Shown here: piece after piece, positions 18,390 to 27,082 of the stretch | How positions within the stretch are numbered: position 1 is the stretch's first letter | How the letters are laid out: each line of letters opens with the position of its first letter | Assembly (NCBI RefSeq): GCF_902506535.1 | Contig: NZ_LR733827.1 | Location: forward strand, 960,805 to 1,024,804 | From: Pseudomonas sp. 8Z | Lineage (GTDB): Bacteria > Pseudomonadota > Gammaproteobacteria > Pseudomonadales > Pseudomonadaceae | Direction: 5' to 3' | DNA length: 64,000 nt | Translations under genes and position numbers: made by a program | The notes under the pieces: generated by a model | What the model was told of the DNA's origin: nothing | Database searches by the model: none | The model's input: the letters and a program-made list of their open reading frames with translations, nothing else

Positions 18390-19802
18390 ATGACCGATCT
18401 GATCCCCGTGCGCAGCGTCGAGACCCTCGACCCGAGCAAACCCATCCGCCTGACACCGGCCCAGGCCGGCGGCCCGATCCATACGCGCAGCTTCACCGGG
18501 CGCTTTCGTAACCTGCGTTTGCTCGGCGCCGGCCTGCTGTTCCTGTTGTTCTTCGGCACCGCCTGGCTCGACTGGAACGGCCGCCAGGCCGTGCTCTGGG
18601 ACCTGGAGAACCGCCAGTTCCACATCTTCGGCGCAACCTTCTGGCCGCAGGATTTCATCCTGCTCTCAGCCATCCTGATCATCGCCGCCTTCGGCCTGTT
18701 CTTCATCACCGTGCTGGCTGGCCGCGTCTGGTGCGGCTATGCCTGCCCGCAGAGCGTATGGACCTGGGTGTTCATGCGTGTCGAGCAGATCACCGAGGGT
18801 GACCGTGGCCAACGCATCAAGCTCGACGCCGCGCCCTGGTCGCTGCAGAAACTGGCTCGGCGCAGCGCCAAGCACGGCCTGTGGCTGGCGGTGAGCCTGC
18901 TCACCGCACTGGCTTTCGTCGGCTACTTCACCCCGGTGCGCCAGTTGACGCTCGATCTGGCGACCCTTGAAGTCGGCGCCACCACGGCGTTCTGGGTGCT
19001 GTTCTTCACCGCCGCTACCTATATCAACGCCGGTTGGCTGCGCGAGAAGGTGTGCCGCGACATGTGCCCCTATTCGCGCTTCCAGAGCGTGATGTTCGAC
19101 AGCGATACGCTGGTCATCTCCTACGACGCCGCCCGTGGCGAGAACCGTGGCCCACGGCGCAAGGACGCCGACTACAAGGCCGAGGGCCTGGGCGATTGCA
19201 TCGACTGCACGATGTGTGTGCAGGTCTGCCCGACCGGCATCGACATCCGCGATGGACTGCAACTGGAGTGCATCGGTTGCGGCGCCTGCGTCGACGCCTG
19301 CGACAGCATCATGGACAAGCTCGGCTATGCCCGCGGCCTGGTGCGCTACAGCTCGGAGAACGAGTTGGCCGGCGGCAAGACCCACTGGCTGCGCCCACGC
19401 CTGATCGGCTACGCGGCGATGCTGGCGGTGATGATGGGGGCCTTAGTCTGGGCGCTGGCCGAGCGCCCGCTGATTTCCCTCGACGTGACCCGCGACCGTG
19501 GTCTGTTCCGCGAGAACGCCCTGGGTCAGATCGAGAACATCTACAGCCTGAAGATCATCAACAAGACCCAGCAACCGCGCAGCTATGCCATCAGTCTGGT
19601 AGAGCCCGGTGACTTCGAGCTGCACGGCCCGCGCGCGCTGAACCTGGCACCGGGCGAGATCCGCGATTTGCCGGTCAACGTCGCCCTGACCGCCTCCAGT
19701 AACGGTGCCAGCACACGCACGGTGGAATTCGAGGTGAGCGACCAGGCCAACCCGGACAGCCGCGTCAGCACCCAGAGCACCTTCCTCGCACCGTTGCGTT
19801 GA
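18390..19802 (+). CDS. ccoG: Cytochrome cbb3 oxidase accessory protein CcoG/FixG
   Basis: 471 residues from the ATG at 18390, which has GAGGGC upstream. CcoG is a membrane iron-sulfur protein that supplies Cu(I), by reducing Cu(II), during cbb3 oxidase assembly. Seen: about five membrane helices, the GRVWCGYACPQSVWTWVFM block, a CRDMCPYSRFQ segment, two ferredoxin clusters as CIDCTMCVQVCPTG (from about residue 270) and CIGCGACVDACD (from about 294), and a C-terminal immunoglobulin-like FixG_C domain in the periplasm. The structural oxidase genes (ccoNOP) are not in the window, so ccoG stands apart from them here. Confidence 0.94.
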   Translation: MTDLIPVRSVETLDPSKPIRLTPAQAGGPIHTRSFTGRFRNLRLLGAGLLFLLFFGTAWLDWNGRQAVLWDLENRQFHIFGATFWPQDFILLSAILIIAAFGLFFITVLAGRVWCGYACPQSVWTWVFMRVEQITEGDRGQRIKLDAAPWSLQKLARRSAKHGLWLAVSLLTALAFVGYFTPVRQLTLDLATLEVGATTAFWVLFFTAATYINAGWLREKVCRDMCPYSRFQSVMFDSDTLVISYDAARGENRGPRRKDADYKAEGLGDCIDCTMCVQVCPTGIDIRDGLQLECIGCGACVDACDSIMDKLGYARGLVRYSSENELAGGKTHWLRPRLIGYAAMLAVMMGALVWALAERPLISLDVTRDRGLFRENALGQIENIYSLKIINKTQQPRSYAISLVEPGDFELHGPRALNLAPGEIRDLPVNVALTASSNGASTRTVEFEVSDQANPDSRVSTQSTFLAPLR

Positions 19803-19807
19803 GGCCT

Positions 19808-19865
19808 GTAGCCCGGATGCAATCCGGGGGCTCTGTGCCCGTTCCCCGGATTGCATCCGGGCTAC
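19808..19865. repeat. Inverted repeat pair (REP-like) after ccoG
   Basis: GTAGCCCGGATGCAATCCGG at 19808 on, and the inverted partner ending GATTGCATCCGGGCTAC at 19865, 14 bases apart. Each arm is itself a hairpin (CCGGATGCAATCCGG). It lies 5 bp after the ccoG stop and 40 bp before the MocR start and could end ccoG transcription. Confidence 0.7.
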
Positions 19866-19905
19866 ATCCGCCATCCCCCTCCTGAACGATTCACGAGGCA
19901 CTGCC

Positions 19906-21381
19906 ATGTCTGCCGCGCACCCCGTAAAGTGTTCGCCCGTACCCTTTGCGGCGGTGAACCAGGACAGGATGAAACGCTACGAAAAATTCGCCGACGAGAT
20001 TGCCGAGCTGATTCGCACCGGCGTGCTCGGCCCCGGTGAAAAAGTGCCGTCAGTGCGTCATGCCAGCCGCACCTACGGCGTCAGCCCATCCACCGTGTTC
20101 CAGGCCTATTACCTGCTGGAAGATCGCGGCCTGATCCAGGCGCGCGCCCGCTCCGGCTACTTCGTTCGCGAACACGCCAAGCGCCCACTGCACGAGCCTG
20201 AGCTGACCGCCCACGCAGCCCACACCACCGAGGTCGGCGTCAGCGAACTGGTTTTCTCCGTGCTCGCCTCGCTCAAGAACCCGCACACCGTACCCTTCGG
20301 CTCGGCCTTCCCCAGCCCCGACCTGTTTCCCCTGCCGCGTCTGGCCAAGAGCATGGCGCACGCCCTGCGCAGGCTCTCGCCGCACGAGATCATCGCCGAC
20401 ATGACCGCCGGCAACGCAGACCTGCGTCGGCAGATCGCCCTGCGCTACATGGTCAGCGGCGTGATGCTGCCGATGGAGGAGCTGGTGATCAGCAACGGCG
20501 CCATGGAGGCACTCAACCTCTGCCTGCAGTGCGTGACCCAGCCGGGCGACCTGGTGGCCATCGAGTCGCCCACCTTCTACGCCTGCCTGCAGGTGCTGGA
20601 ACGCCTGCAGCTCAAGGCGGTGGAAATTCCCGTGCACCCGCGCGAGGGCATTGACCTGAAGGCTCTGTCGCAGAGCCTGGAACAACTGCCAATCAAGGCC
20701 TGCTGGTTCATGAGCAGCCTGCAGAACCCGTTGGGCGCGAGCATGAGCGAGGAGAAGAAACAGGCGCTGTACGAGCTGCTGGTGGAGCATCAGGTGCCGC
20801 TGATCGAGGACGACGTGTACGCCGAGCTGTACTTCGGCAGCCGCCCGCCCAAGCCGGTGAAGAGCTTCGACCGCGACGGCCTGGTGATGCATTGCAGCTC
20901 GTTCTCCAAGAGCCTGGCGCCGGGTTACCGCATCGGCTGGGTGGCCGGCGGGCGCTATGCCGAGCAGATCGCCCGGCTCAAGCTGATGACCACCATCTCG
21001 CCCTCGGTGCCGGCGCAGGCGGCGCTGGCCGATTACCTGCAGCACGGCGGCTACGACCGCCACCTGCGCAAGCTGCGCCACGCCCTGGAAATGCAACAGA
21101 GCGCCATGCTCGCCTCGGCTGCCCGGCACTTTCCCGCCAGCACGCGGGTCACACGGCCAGCCGGCGGCTACTTCCTCTGGTTCGAGTTCCCCGAGCGCCT
21201 GGACTCGCTGCAACTGCTTCGCCTGGCGCTGGCCCAGGGCATCAGCCTGGCGCCAGGGCCGATCTTCTCCGCCAGCCAGGGCTTTCGCCACTGCGCGCGG
21301 CTGAACTACGGCCACCCATGGAATCCGCGCAGCGAACAGGCCATGGAAGTGCTTGGGCGTCTGGTGGCCGGATTGTTGTAG
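19906..21381 (+). CDS. MocR-type regulator (GntR HTH fused to aminotransferase domain)
   Basis: 491 residues. An N-terminal GntR winged helix (about 22-95: YEKFADEIAELIRTG, VPSVRHASRTYGVSPSTVFQ, GYFVRE) is joined to a fold-type I aminotransferase domain with the PLP lysine K335 in SSFSKSLAPGYRIGW, the conserved SNGAMEALNL loop and IEDDVYAELYF. MocR proteins use PLP as an effector-binding group and control, for example, vitamin B6, GABA or taurine genes; they usually regulate a divergent neighbour. Here no divergent metabolic gene exists, so the target is open. A short in-frame GAGG precedes the ATG. Confidence 0.92.
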   Translation: MSAAHPVKCSPVPFAAVNQDRMKRYEKFADEIAELIRTGVLGPGEKVPSVRHASRTYGVSPSTVFQAYYLLEDRGLIQARARSGYFVREHAKRPLHEPELTAHAAHTTEVGVSELVFSVLASLKNPHTVPFGSAFPSPDLFPLPRLAKSMAHALRRLSPHEIIADMTAGNADLRRQIALRYMVSGVMLPMEELVISNGAMEALNLCLQCVTQPGDLVAIESPTFYACLQVLERLQLKAVEIPVHPREGIDLKALSQSLEQLPIKACWFMSSLQNPLGASMSEEKKQALYELLVEHQVPLIEDDVYAELYFGSRPPKPVKSFDRDGLVMHCSSFSKSLAPGYRIGWVAGGRYAEQIARLKLMTTISPSVPAQAALADYLQHGGYDRHLRKLRHALEMQQSAMLASAARHFPASTRVTRPAGGYFLWFEFPERLDSLQLLRLALAQGISLAPGPIFSASQGFRHCARLNYGHPWNPRSEQAMEVLGRLVAGLL

Positions 21382-21520
21382 GGCACCTCTAAAAACTACC
21401 TGCGTTGCCATCGCGGCGTTAAAAACAGGCTCAAAATGCTCATTTACAACTCGTAAACTGCGCTTTTTCGCCTGTTTTTGCCTTGCGCTGACTGCCTCGC
21501 CTACGTTTTTAGAGGCGCCC
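21381..21520. repeat. 140-bp near-palindromic element (MITE-like)
   Basis: The ends are GGGCaCCTCTAAAAAC and its inverse GTTTTTAGAGGcGCCC. The two 70-bp halves are complementary over most of their length, including the paired AAAAACAGGC and GCCTGTTTTT blocks at about 21423 and 21471. No coding frame of note lies inside. It starts on the last base of the MocR stop codon. The structure is that of a miniature inverted-repeat element or a large REP-like cruciform; I have a memory of similar sequences in other Pseudomonas genomes but cannot confirm it. It accounts for a good part of the 21382-21743 gap. Confidence 0.75.
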
Positions 21521-21539
21521 TGTAGTCGGATATTTCCTG

Positions 21540-21602
21540 TCGCGGCTAAAGCCCCTCCCGCAAATCATCTGCGCCTGTAGGTAGGAGCGGCTTTAGCCGC
21601 GA
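21540..21602. repeat. REP pair
   Basis: TCGCGGCTAAAGCCCCTCCC at 21540 and the inverted unit GGTAGGAGCGGCTTTAGCCGC ending at 21602 use one arm of each REP type seen at 12644 and 12784, so this is a mixed pair. Confidence 0.72.
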
Positions 21603-21670
21603 TTCCTAACCATGATCCCGGACAATATCAGGCACTACCTGCCGGCCTAGACTCGCCCTTCCGAGTTCAC

Positions 21671-21720
21671 GTAGGGCGGGTGCAACCCGCCGCCCTCGTG
21701 GCGGGCTTCGCCCGCCCTAC
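21671..21720. repeat. Paired hairpin repeat GTAGGGCGGGT...CCCGCCCTAC
   Basis: GTAGGGCGGGTGCAACCCGCC and GGCGGGCTTCGCCCGCCCTAC (positions 21671-21691 and 21700-21720) are two hairpins in inverted order. They lie 23 bp before the monooxygenase start and may affect its expression. Confidence 0.65.
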
Positions 21721-21743
21721 TCATCCGCACGGAGAGCAGCAGC

Positions 21744-22916
21744 ATGTCACCCGATATCGTCATCGTCGGCGCCGGCCCAGCGGGCTTGTGCCTGGCGCGC
21801 GCCCTGTCCGGGCACGGCTTGTCCATCGTCGTGCTGGAGCGCCAGGCCGAACAGGCGTTGGCGGAACCGGCCTTCGACGGCCGCGAGATTGCCCTCACCC
21901 ATGGCTCGCAGGCCCTGCTCGAACGCCTGGGCCTGTGGGCGCGCCTGCCCGCCGAAGAGGTCGCCGTACTGCGCGACGCCCAGGTGCTCAACGGCCCGTC
22001 ACTGTTCGCCTTGAAAATTCGAGCCGAGCAAGCCGGCGCCGAGCGGCTCGGCCACCTGGTGGCCAACCAGGCGATTCGCCACGCCGCCTATCAGGCCGTG
22101 AGCGACTGCGCCGATGTGCAACTGCTATGCGAAAGCAGCGTACGCGCCATAGAACACAGCGCGGGCAAGGTAAAGCTGGTACAGCAGGACGGCCAGGTGT
22201 TGCAACCGCGTCTGCTGGTCGCCGCCGACAGCCGCTTCTCGGAAACCCGCCGCCAGCTCGGCATCGGTGCGCAGCTCAAGGACTTCGGCAAGACCATGCT
22301 GGTGTGCCGCATGCAGCACGAGCAGGATCACCAGCAGGTGGCCTGGGAGTGGTTCGGCTACGGCCAGACCCTCGCCCTGCTGCCCCTGAATGGCCGGCAG
22401 TCGTCCACCGTGCTGACCCTGCCGCCACGCGAGATCGAGCGCCTGCAGAAGCTGGACGAAGCCAGCTTCGCCCGCGAGATGGAGCAACGCTTCGACCGCC
22501 GCCTGGGCGCCATGCAACTGGTCAGCAGCCGCCACGCCTACCCGCTGGTGGGCGCCTACGCGCGGCGCATGGTCGGCAACCGCTGCGCCCTGCTCGGCGA
22601 TGCTGCCGTGGGTATGCACCCGGTCACCGCGCACGGTTTCAACTTCGGCCTGATCGGCGTGCAGCTACTGAGCGACGCCCTGCTGGCGGCTCATGCCAAG
22701 GGCCAGGACATCGCTGCAAGCTCTGCCCTCGCGCGCTACGAGCGCCAGCTCCGCCTGGCCACCTGGCCGCTGTACCAGGCCACCAACCTGCTGGTGGAGC
22801 TGTACACCAACGACAATCTGCCAGCGCGCCTGCTGCGCGGCGCCGGATTGCGCGTGGCCCAGGGCCTGCTGCCGCTGAAGAAGGGTATCGCTCGTCACCT
22901 GACAGCCCGTGCCTGA
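21744..22916 (+). CDS. FAD-dependent UbiH/UbiM-type aromatic hydroxylase
   Basis: 390 residues. Class A flavoprotein monooxygenase: N-terminal IVIVGAGPAGLCLARAL for ADP binding, then FDGREIALTHGSQALLERLG, and the second FAD motif CALLGDAAVGMHPVTAHGFN near residue 290. The family hydroxylates ubiquinone precursors with O2 and NADPH. The FDGREIALTH block matches my memory of UbiM (5-demethoxyubiquinol 5-hydroxylase) more than UbiH, but this should be treated as tentative because UbiF/H/I/M are close relatives. It converges with the next gene with only 4 bp between stops and seems to be monocistronic. Confidence 0.85.
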   Translation: MSPDIVIVGAGPAGLCLARALSGHGLSIVVLERQAEQALAEPAFDGREIALTHGSQALLERLGLWARLPAEEVAVLRDAQVLNGPSLFALKIRAEQAGAERLGHLVANQAIRHAAYQAVSDCADVQLLCESSVRAIEHSAGKVKLVQQDGQVLQPRLLVAADSRFSETRRQLGIGAQLKDFGKTMLVCRMQHEQDHQQVAWEWFGYGQTLALLPLNGRQSSTVLTLPPREIERLQKLDEASFAREMEQRFDRRLGAMQLVSSRHAYPLVGAYARRMVGNRCALLGDAAVGMHPVTAHGFNFGLIGVQLLSDALLAAHAKGQDIAASSALARYERQLRLATWPLYQATNLLVELYTNDNLPARLLRGAGLRVAQGLLPLKKGIARHLTARA

Positions 22917-22920
22917 GACA

Positions 22921-23586
22921 TCAAACCCATTGGTCGCTGCGCTTGCGCTTGACCCGCAGCATGGTTGGCAGAATCAAACCCAGCAACAAGCCGGCACCAG
23001 CAATGCTGCCGCCATAAACCATATAGCGCATCAGCACCTGCTGCTGCTCATTACCCAGTTGTGCCTGGGCGTCACGCAGTTGCGAGCGGGTGCTGGTCAG
23101 TTCGGCATCCAGCGCACTGCGAGCGGCCTGCAGCTCGTCGATCAGTTGCTTGCGTGAATCCAGGGTTTCCTGCATACCCTGCACGCGCGCCTTCCAGGCA
23201 TCGTCGATGCCTTTAAGCTCGGCGGAAAGATCCGCCACTTTTTGCTCCAGTTGCGGCAGGCGTTCGGCCTGGCCCGGCACCGACTGCAGGTCGCTACTGG
23301 GAATCCACACCGTATCGCCGTTTTCGCTGCGCACCTGGCTGTAATCACCTTGAGTACGCAGCAATGTCACTTTCTGCCCGGAGGCCAACGTGCCGACGAT
23401 GCGGTAGCCATCGGTAGGCCCACTGCGAACATAGGTGTTGAGGCTGTCGCTGACCCAGCGTTGATCGCTGGCGGCCTCTTCGGCGTGCAGCGGTGCTACA
23501 CCGAGCACACTGCCAAGCAGGCAGGCCCCCAGCAGGCGGGAAGGTGACGGGGTGAGGCGAACAGAAAACGGGCGGGATAAGCGCAT
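22921..23586 (-). CDS. Secreted SH3-domain/coiled-coil membrane-anchored protein (YgiM-like)
   Basis: 221 residues from the ATG at 23586. Domain order: a signal peptide ending at LHAEEA, a bacterial SH3 domain (about 40-100: RWVSDSLNTYVRSGPTDGYR, GDTVWIPSSDLQ), a coiled coil of about 80 residues (LEQKVADLSAELKGIDDAWK onward) and a C-terminal membrane helix IAGAGLLLGLILPTML followed by KRKRSD. This is the layout of the TIGR04211 family and E. coli YgiM. The C-terminal anchor places SH3 and coiled coil in the periplasm. Exact role is unknown; an SH3 ligand in the cell envelope is likely. The 203 bp after its start, up to 23789, hold no gene. Confidence 0.82.
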   Translation of the reverse strand: MRLSRPFSVRLTPSPSRLLGACLLGSVLGVAPLHAEEAASDQRWVSDSLNTYVRSGPTDGYRIVGTLASGQKVTLLRTQGDYSQVRSENGDTVWIPSSDLQSVPGQAERLPQLEQKVADLSAELKGIDDAWKARVQGMQETLDSRKQLIDELQAARSALDAELTSTRSQLRDAQAQLGNEQQQVLMRYMVYGGSIAGAGLLLGLILPTMLRVKRKRSDQWV

Positions 23587-23789
23587 AGGAGATCTTCGAC
23601 TGGCAGTGGTACGAAGCCCGACTGACGGGCGTGCTGAAAGCCGACACGCAGGTTGAATGCAGGATCGCCGCTGAACTGCGCACAATGACAGCAATTTGCC
23701 ATTAAATTCTGCCCTGCCTGGCCGACAGCAGACAGACCCTGGCAAGCCGCCACGAGTTCACTCGAACGCCGAAATGGAGGATGGACGGT

Positions 23790-25145
23790 TCAGCCGTTAT
23801 GCCGCTGAACGAATTGGCAGAAGTCTTCCAGCGGCATCGGCCTGCCCAGCAGATAGCCCTGGAACTGCTGACAGCCGCTGTCAGCCAGAAAATGACGCTG
23901 CGCCTCGGTCTCCACACCTTCGGCAATCACCGTCATGCCCATGCTCTGGCCGAGGGCGATGACGGTACGCACAATGGTTTCGCTGTTGGCATCGGTGAGC
24001 ACGTCGCAGATGAACGAGCGGTCGATCTTCAGCTTGCTCAGCGGCAAACGCTTGAGGTGGCTGAGGGACGAGAAACCGGTGCCGAAATCATCCAGGGAGA
24101 AACGCACGCCGCGCTCGACCAGCGCCGCCATCTTGCTGGTGAGGTCTTCCATGTCTTGCACGATCAGGGTTTCGGTCAGTTCCAGTTCCAGGCGCCGCGC
24201 GTCGATAGCATGGCGCTGGATCAGATCGAGTATCTCGGCGACGAAACTGGCCTGACTGGCCTGCTTCTGGCTGATGTTCACCGCCAGACTGAGATGCTGG
24301 TAGCGCGGATCATCCTGCCACTGGCGCAAGCGGGCAGCGGTTTGTTCCAGCACCCACTGGCCGATGGCGATGATCAGGCCGGTCTTTTCCGCGTGATCGA
24401 TGAACTCGCCCGGCCCGAGCAGACCGCGTTGCGGGTGCTGCCAACGAATCAGCAGTTCAGCGCCGAGCACACGATTGTGCTCGTCCAGTTGAGGCTGGTA
24501 ATGGAGCACGAACTGCTGCTCACGCAAGGCGGCCTGCAGGTCGCGATCCAGCTCGGAGCGCTCGGCAGTGTCGGTCTGCAGGATGTACAGGAGCATGAAC
24601 AACATGGCCATGGCTGCCGCGCCCTGCAGCCAGGAGCCAACTGCGCGCACCTCGTCGGGCAGCGCATAGGCCAGGGTCGGCGACCAAGAGGAAGCCCCCA
24701 GCGCCAGAAACAGCACAAAGCAGAATAGGCACATGCCGTAGCGCAGCCACAAGACTTCGTCGCGAAAGGCCATCAGCGCGGCGACGGCCACCGGCAGCAG
24801 ATAAAGATGAGTGGCGCGCGGTGCGGCCGCCGTCTGTGGGTCGAGAAACAGGGTGGAGCCGACGATGGCCAGGATCAGCGCAGCGAACATCACCAGATTG
24901 GCGCTGCGTGCTCGCTGTTTCAGCGTAAGGATGAACACCACAATACCGCTGACGATGATTGCCACGTCCATCGCCACGATGGGCCACTCACCCCGAGTGG
25001 CGAAGAACAGGCCCCAGCCCACACCAACCAGCGGCATCACCAGGCTGGCCAGCAGACGCATGCGGCGCTCCCGGCGCTGACCGATCAGCGCGAGATCCGC
25101 GGCATCCCAGAGTTGGCGAATACGTTTGATGAAGCTGAGGAGCAT
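23790..25145 (-). CDS. Membrane-bound EAL cyclic-di-GMP phosphodiesterase
   Basis: 451 residues. Residues 30-190 contain about six membrane helices and no periplasmic sensor domain; the EAL domain covers 200-445. Catalytic positions appear intact: E230 in GAELLIRWQHP (the EAL site), N290, E322 and E325 in ELTET, D352/D353 in DDFGTGFSS, K373, E409 and E413 in EGVETEAQ, and Q430. It should hydrolyse cyclic di-GMP to pGpG and so favour motility over biofilm. There is no GGDEF domain. No ribosome site is visible ahead of the ATG; alternative starts inside helix 1 would shorten it slightly. Confidence 0.88.
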   Translation of the reverse strand: MLLSFIKRIRQLWDAADLALIGQRRERRMRLLASLVMPLVGVGWGLFFATRGEWPIVAMDVAIIVSGIVVFILTLKQRARSANLVMFAALILAIVGSTLFLDPQTAAAPRATHLYLLPVAVAALMAFRDEVLWLRYGMCLFCFVLFLALGASSWSPTLAYALPDEVRAVGSWLQGAAAMAMLFMLLYILQTDTAERSELDRDLQAALREQQFVLHYQPQLDEHNRVLGAELLIRWQHPQRGLLGPGEFIDHAEKTGLIIAIGQWVLEQTAARLRQWQDDPRYQHLSLAVNISQKQASQASFVAEILDLIQRHAIDARRLELELTETLIVQDMEDLTSKMAALVERGVRFSLDDFGTGFSSLSHLKRLPLSKLKIDRSFICDVLTDANSETIVRTVIALGQSMGMTVIAEGVETEAQRHFLADSGCQQFQGYLLGRPMPLEDFCQFVQRHNG

Positions 25146-25217
25146 GGAGGGGGTGTCCGATAGGCCAACACCTTCATTCTCGAAGGTCGCTGGCCGAATG
25201 CAAGTACGGCTGCTCTT

Positions 25218-26117
25218 TCAGGGTTGCCAGTGCGCTTCGCTGGCCAGGCGTTCGGCGATGAAGTCCAGCAACAGGCGCATGGCCGGCAGCATCTGTCGCC
25301 GTGTGCCGTACAGGGCGTGAATGCCCAGCTCCGGCGGCTGGTAGTTCGACAGCAAGCGCACCAAACGTCCCTCGCGCAGCAGGCCATCCACCGAGTACAG
25401 CGGCTGCAGGCTGATGCCGCTGCCAGCCAGGGTCGCCTCCAGCAATACCATCGACTCGTTGGCGCTGAGGCTGCCGGTTACCGACACGGCGCTCACCTCG
25501 CCCTGATGCTCGAACTCCCACAGGCTGCGGCCGAAATAGGCGTAGGCCAGGCAATTGTGCCGGGCCAGATCCTCGGGGCGCTGCGGCGTGCCGTGCCGCG
25601 CCAGGTAGGCCGGGCTGGCACAGACCACCGAGCGGCACACGGCCAGGCGCCGGGCGATCAGATTGGGGTCGAGCTGATTGGTGATGCGCAGCGCCAGGTC
25701 GATGCGCGCCTCCACCAGATTGACCGCTTCGCTGCCGACCAAGAGATCGACGCTGACCTGCGGATAACGCTCGGTGAAGGCCTGCAGCGCATGCACCAGC
25801 CAGGCCTGAGCGAAGGACTGGCTGCAGGTCATGCGCAAGGTGCCGCGTGGCGTATCGTCCGCACTCTGCCCCAGCGCCTGCATGCGCTCGGCCAGCGCCA
25901 GCATCTCGCGGCACTGCGGCAGCATCTGCTCGCCGGCCACGGTCAGGCTCAGCTTGCGCGTGCTGCGGTGCAACAGGCGTACGCCGGCCCAGCCTTCGAG
26001 TTCGGCCAGGTAGCGCGAGATCATCGCCCGCGACATGTCCAGCCCGTCAGCGGCAGCGGTCTGACTGCCCCGCTCCACCACCTCGACGAATACCCGCGCC
26101 GCTGTCAGTCGATCCAT
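25218..26117 (-). CDS. LysR-type transcriptional regulator
   Basis: 299 residues, standard LysR length. N-terminal HTH about 1-60 with MDRLTAARVFVEVVERGSQT and MSRAMISRYLAELEGWAGV, then a periplasmic-binding-fold effector domain from about 90 on. The gene is divergent from the MBL-fold gene, with 101 bp between start codons. In LysR logic it probably controls that gene and the SDR coupled to it, in addition to itself. The effector is unknown. A TN11A-type site could not be singled out by eye in the gap. Confidence 0.88.
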   Translation of the reverse strand: MDRLTAARVFVEVVERGSQTAAADGLDMSRAMISRYLAELEGWAGVRLLHRSTRKLSLTVAGEQMLPQCREMLALAERMQALGQSADDTPRGTLRMTCSQSFAQAWLVHALQAFTERYPQVSVDLLVGSEAVNLVEARIDLALRITNQLDPNLIARRLAVCRSVVCASPAYLARHGTPQRPEDLARHNCLAYAYFGRSLWEFEHQGEVSAVSVTGSLSANESMVLLEATLAGSGISLQPLYSVDGLLREGRLVRLLSNYQPPELGIHALYGTRRQMLPAMRLLLDFIAERLASEAHWQP

Positions 26118-26218
26118 GATTCGCTCGGTTTATGCAACAAAGATGGCCAGCTTACGGGGCTTTTCGCTCGCCGGGTAGCGCATAGGATGCAGCCACCCTT
26201 ACCTGCCTGGAGATCACC

Positions 26219-27082
26219 ATGTCCCTCGCCACCCGCCTTATCGCCGGCATTGGTTTGCTCGCGGCCGTCGGCAGCGCCCTCGCCCAGCCGCTGACCCTGG
26301 ACACCTACAACCCGCGTGAAAAGGCCGTCTTCCCGGTCAGCTCGACCCTGATCAGCGGCGAGAAGGATGCCATTCTGGTCGATGCACAGTTTTCCAACAC
26401 CGAAGCCCAGGCATTGGTCGAACGCATTCGCGCCAGTGGCAAGCGTCTGACCACAATTTTCATCAGCCATGGCGACCCGGACTATTACTTCGGCCTCGAC
26501 TTGCTGACCCGCGCCTACCCCGAAGCCAAGGTGCTGGCCACCCCGGCCACCGTCGCCTACATCGAGAAAACCCGCGCGCCGAAGCTGGCTTACTGGGGGC
26601 CGATCCTCAAGGACAGTGCGCCGACCCGCACCCTGGTGCCGCAAGCGCTGCAAGGCAATCAACTGGAACTGGAAGGCCAGCGCATCGAGGTGGTCGGCCA
26701 TGATCCAGAGCACACCAGCCTGTGGATTCCCAGCATCAAGGCCGTGGTTGGCGGCGTGCTGACCAGCGCCAACATCCACCTGTGGGTCGCCGATGCGCAG
26801 AGCGCCGAAGCACGGCAGAGCTGGCTGAAATCGCTGGACGAACTCGAAGCCCTGCAACCGACCACGCTGATCCCCGGTCACTACCTAGGCGAACCGGCGA
26901 TGAACCTGACCGACCTGCACTTCACCCGCGACTACCTGTCAGTTCTGGAGCAGGAGTTGCCTAAGGCCAAGGACAGCCAAGCACTGATCGCAGCGATGAA
27001 GGCGCATTACCCGAACCTGCAAGATGACAGCAGCCTGGAACTGAGCGCCAAAGTGCTCAAAGGAGAAATGCAGTGGCCGTGA
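26219..27082 (+). CDS. Secreted MBL-fold metallo-hydrolase with altered metal motif
   Basis: 287 residues with a Sec signal peptide (LIAGIGLLAAVGSALA-QP) and GGAG before the ATG. The MBL core is recognisable: VSSTLISGEKDAILVDAQFS, ISHGDPDYYFGLDLL at the HXHXDH site, VEVVGHDPEHTSLWIP and a LIPGHY end. Instead of HXHXDH the active-site strand has H84-G-D86-P-D88-Y89, so two usual zinc ligands are replaced. It may be a subfamily with a different metal set or a non-hydrolytic member. The downstream SDR gene starts within its last codons. Divergent LysR gene upstream suggests the regulator. Confidence 0.8.
   Translation: MSLATRLIAGIGLLAAVGSALAQPLTLDTYNPREKAVFPVSSTLISGEKDAILVDAQFSNTEAQALVERIRASGKRLTTIFISHGDPDYYFGLDLLTRAYPEAKVLATPATVAYIEKTRAPKLAYWGPILKDSAPTRTLVPQALQGNQLELEGQRIEVVGHDPEHTSLWIPSIKAVVGGVLTSANIHLWVADAQSAEARQSWLKSLDELEALQPTTLIPGHYLGEPAMNLTDLHFTRDYLSVLEQELPKAKDSQALIAAMKAHYPNLQDDSSLELSAKVLKGEMQWP

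Noticed and set aside
21680..23017. A 445-codon plus-strand frame overlapping the flavoprotein hydroxylase
   Set aside because: Arg/Pro/Ala-rich shadow in another frame; the FAD motifs are in the other frame.
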